A stretch of 6,721 nt of DNA, taken from NCBI GenBank assembly GCA_947176355.1, contig CAMWQY010000144.1, forward strand, positions 1 through 6,721. The letters are read 5' to 3'. Within the stretch, counting starts at the first letter, position 1. Every line of letters begins with the position of its first letter. Below, piece by piece: positions 6,564-6,721 of this stretch. Under the pieces are notes generated by a model that was given only the letters and a program-made list of their open reading frames with translations, searched no databases and had not been told where the DNA came from. Origin of the DNA: an uncultured Porphyromonadaceae bacterium. Its GTDB lineage: Bacteria; Bacteroidota; Bacteroidia; Bacteroidales; Muribaculaceae. The translations under genes and the position numbers were made by a program.

Positions 6564-6606
6564 GGGAGTAGCAGAGTATTTATCTGTAGCTCCCTTTCTT
6601 GTTTCT
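6564..6606 (+). terminator. Terminator-like hairpin with T-rich tail
   Basis: GGGAG (6564-6568) pairs with CTCCC (6590-6594), and CAGA (6572-6575) with TCTG (6583-6586). A 3x3 internal loop TAG/TAG lies between the two helices and the apical loop is GTATTTA. TTTCTTGTTTCT follows directly. The tail is interrupted by C and G, so termination may be partial. The left arm has an alternative partner, CTACTCC at 6605-6611. Confidence 0.5.
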
Positions 6607-6672
6607 ACTCCTGCTCTTAGCAACAACTCCAGCACCCCGCAAAATAAAAAAAACAAAAAAACTACAGAAATA

Positions 6673-6704
6673 TTTGCACAATCCAAAAATAATTCCTAAC
6701 TTTG
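6673..6704 (+). promoter_or_regulatory. Consensus plus-strand Bacteroidota promoter at the right edge
   Basis: TTTG at 6673-6676, a 20-bp spacer, and TAACTTTG at 6697-6704 followed by C form a full consensus promoter. An A-rich tract lies just upstream (6640-6660). Transcription should start near 6711 and proceed out of the window, so a plus-strand gene or RNA is expected to the right. Confidence 0.75.
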
Positions 6705-6721
6705 CACTCGCAAAACGCGCA

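Larger units (their letters stand above)
6471..6606 (+). ncRNA. Candidate short transcript (small RNA, micropeptide mRNA or attenuated leader)
   Basis: The unit is bounded by a well-spaced promoter at its left and a terminator-like hairpin at its right, giving an RNA of about 130 nt. I could not match it to tmRNA, SRP RNA, RNase P or a tRNA, and its two ends do not pair as expected for 6S RNA. Inside it, CAAGCT (6524-6528 region) can pair with AGCTTG (6551-6556 region) as an extra weak stem. It also holds the 19-codon ORF. The ends are approximate because both are inferred from signals, not measured. Confidence 0.4.
6232..6721. other. 490 bp intergenic region without a conventional gene
   Basis: This region separates the minus-strand kinase from whatever lies right of the window. 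It is AT-rich. It contains the minus-strand kinase promoter (near 6290), a perfect 12-bp palindrome (6416-6427), a plus-strand promoter (6434-6464), a candidate short transcript with a 19-codon ORF and hairpin (about 6471-6606), an A-rich tract (6640-6660) and a second plus-strand promoter (6673-6704). I see no tRNA, no open frame longer than a few dozen codons that looks coding, and no known riboswitch that I can recognise. Confidence 0.7.

Noticed and set aside
6471..6606. Considered a 6S RNA, SRP RNA or tmRNA for the short plus-strand transcript.
   Set aside because: No long end-to-end pairing with a central bubble, no SRP GNAR-loop helix and no tRNA-like ends; the length is also short for 6S RNA and tmRNA.
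6479..6718. GCAAAACGC occurs after both plus-strand promoters (6479-6487 and 6710-6718).
   Set aside because: The two copies sit at different distances from their -7 boxes, and one 9-mer shared within 490 bp can arise by chance.

Overview
The window looks like a chromosomal segment of a Bacteroidota bacterium, most likely order Bacteroidales. The evidence is the promoter style (TTTG or TTGG, a 19-20 bp gap, then TAnnTTTGC), starts with A-rich leaders and little or no Shine-Dalgarno sequence, a TPR-containing LytS-type sensor kinase with a Bacteroidota-like lipobox, and family matches (OprO/P porin, LytTR regulator, YbhN-like flippase). No mobile element, tRNA, rRNA or CRISPR array is visible.

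All five protein genes with recognisable families lie on the minus strand, so transcription runs from high to low coordinates. From 6231 downwards they are: a lipobox-bearing TPR sensor histidine kinase (6231-4216); a LytTR response regulator (4219-3431), whose ATG overlaps the kinase TGA in an ATGA junction; a 140 bp gap mostly filled by eleven phased 8-bp repeats, CAACTNNA; a polytopic YbhN/MprF-type flippase-like membrane protein (3290-2193); a secreted class A acid phosphatase of the PhoN/PAP2 superfamily with complete catalytic motifs (2113-1283); and an outer-membrane porin of the OprO/OprP family (1139 to beyond base 1), truncated by the window edge.

The last two genes suggest phosphate scavenging: a periplasmic phosphatase that frees phosphate from organic esters, next to a porin family known for phosphate or polyphosphate passage. 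Whether the LytTR two-component pair controls them, and what the flippase moves, is inference from gene order only.

The 490 bp right-hand end (6232-6721) has no conventional gene. It holds the probable minus-strand kinase promoter near 6290 and two convincing plus-strand promoters (6434-6464 and 6673-6704). Between these lies a compact unit: a possible 19-codon hydrophobic ORF ending in tandem stops, followed at once by a terminator-like hairpin that has an alternative pairing partner downstream. It could be a small RNA, a micropeptide mRNA or an attenuation leader for a gene beyond the right edge. This unit and the octamer array are the least explained parts of the window.
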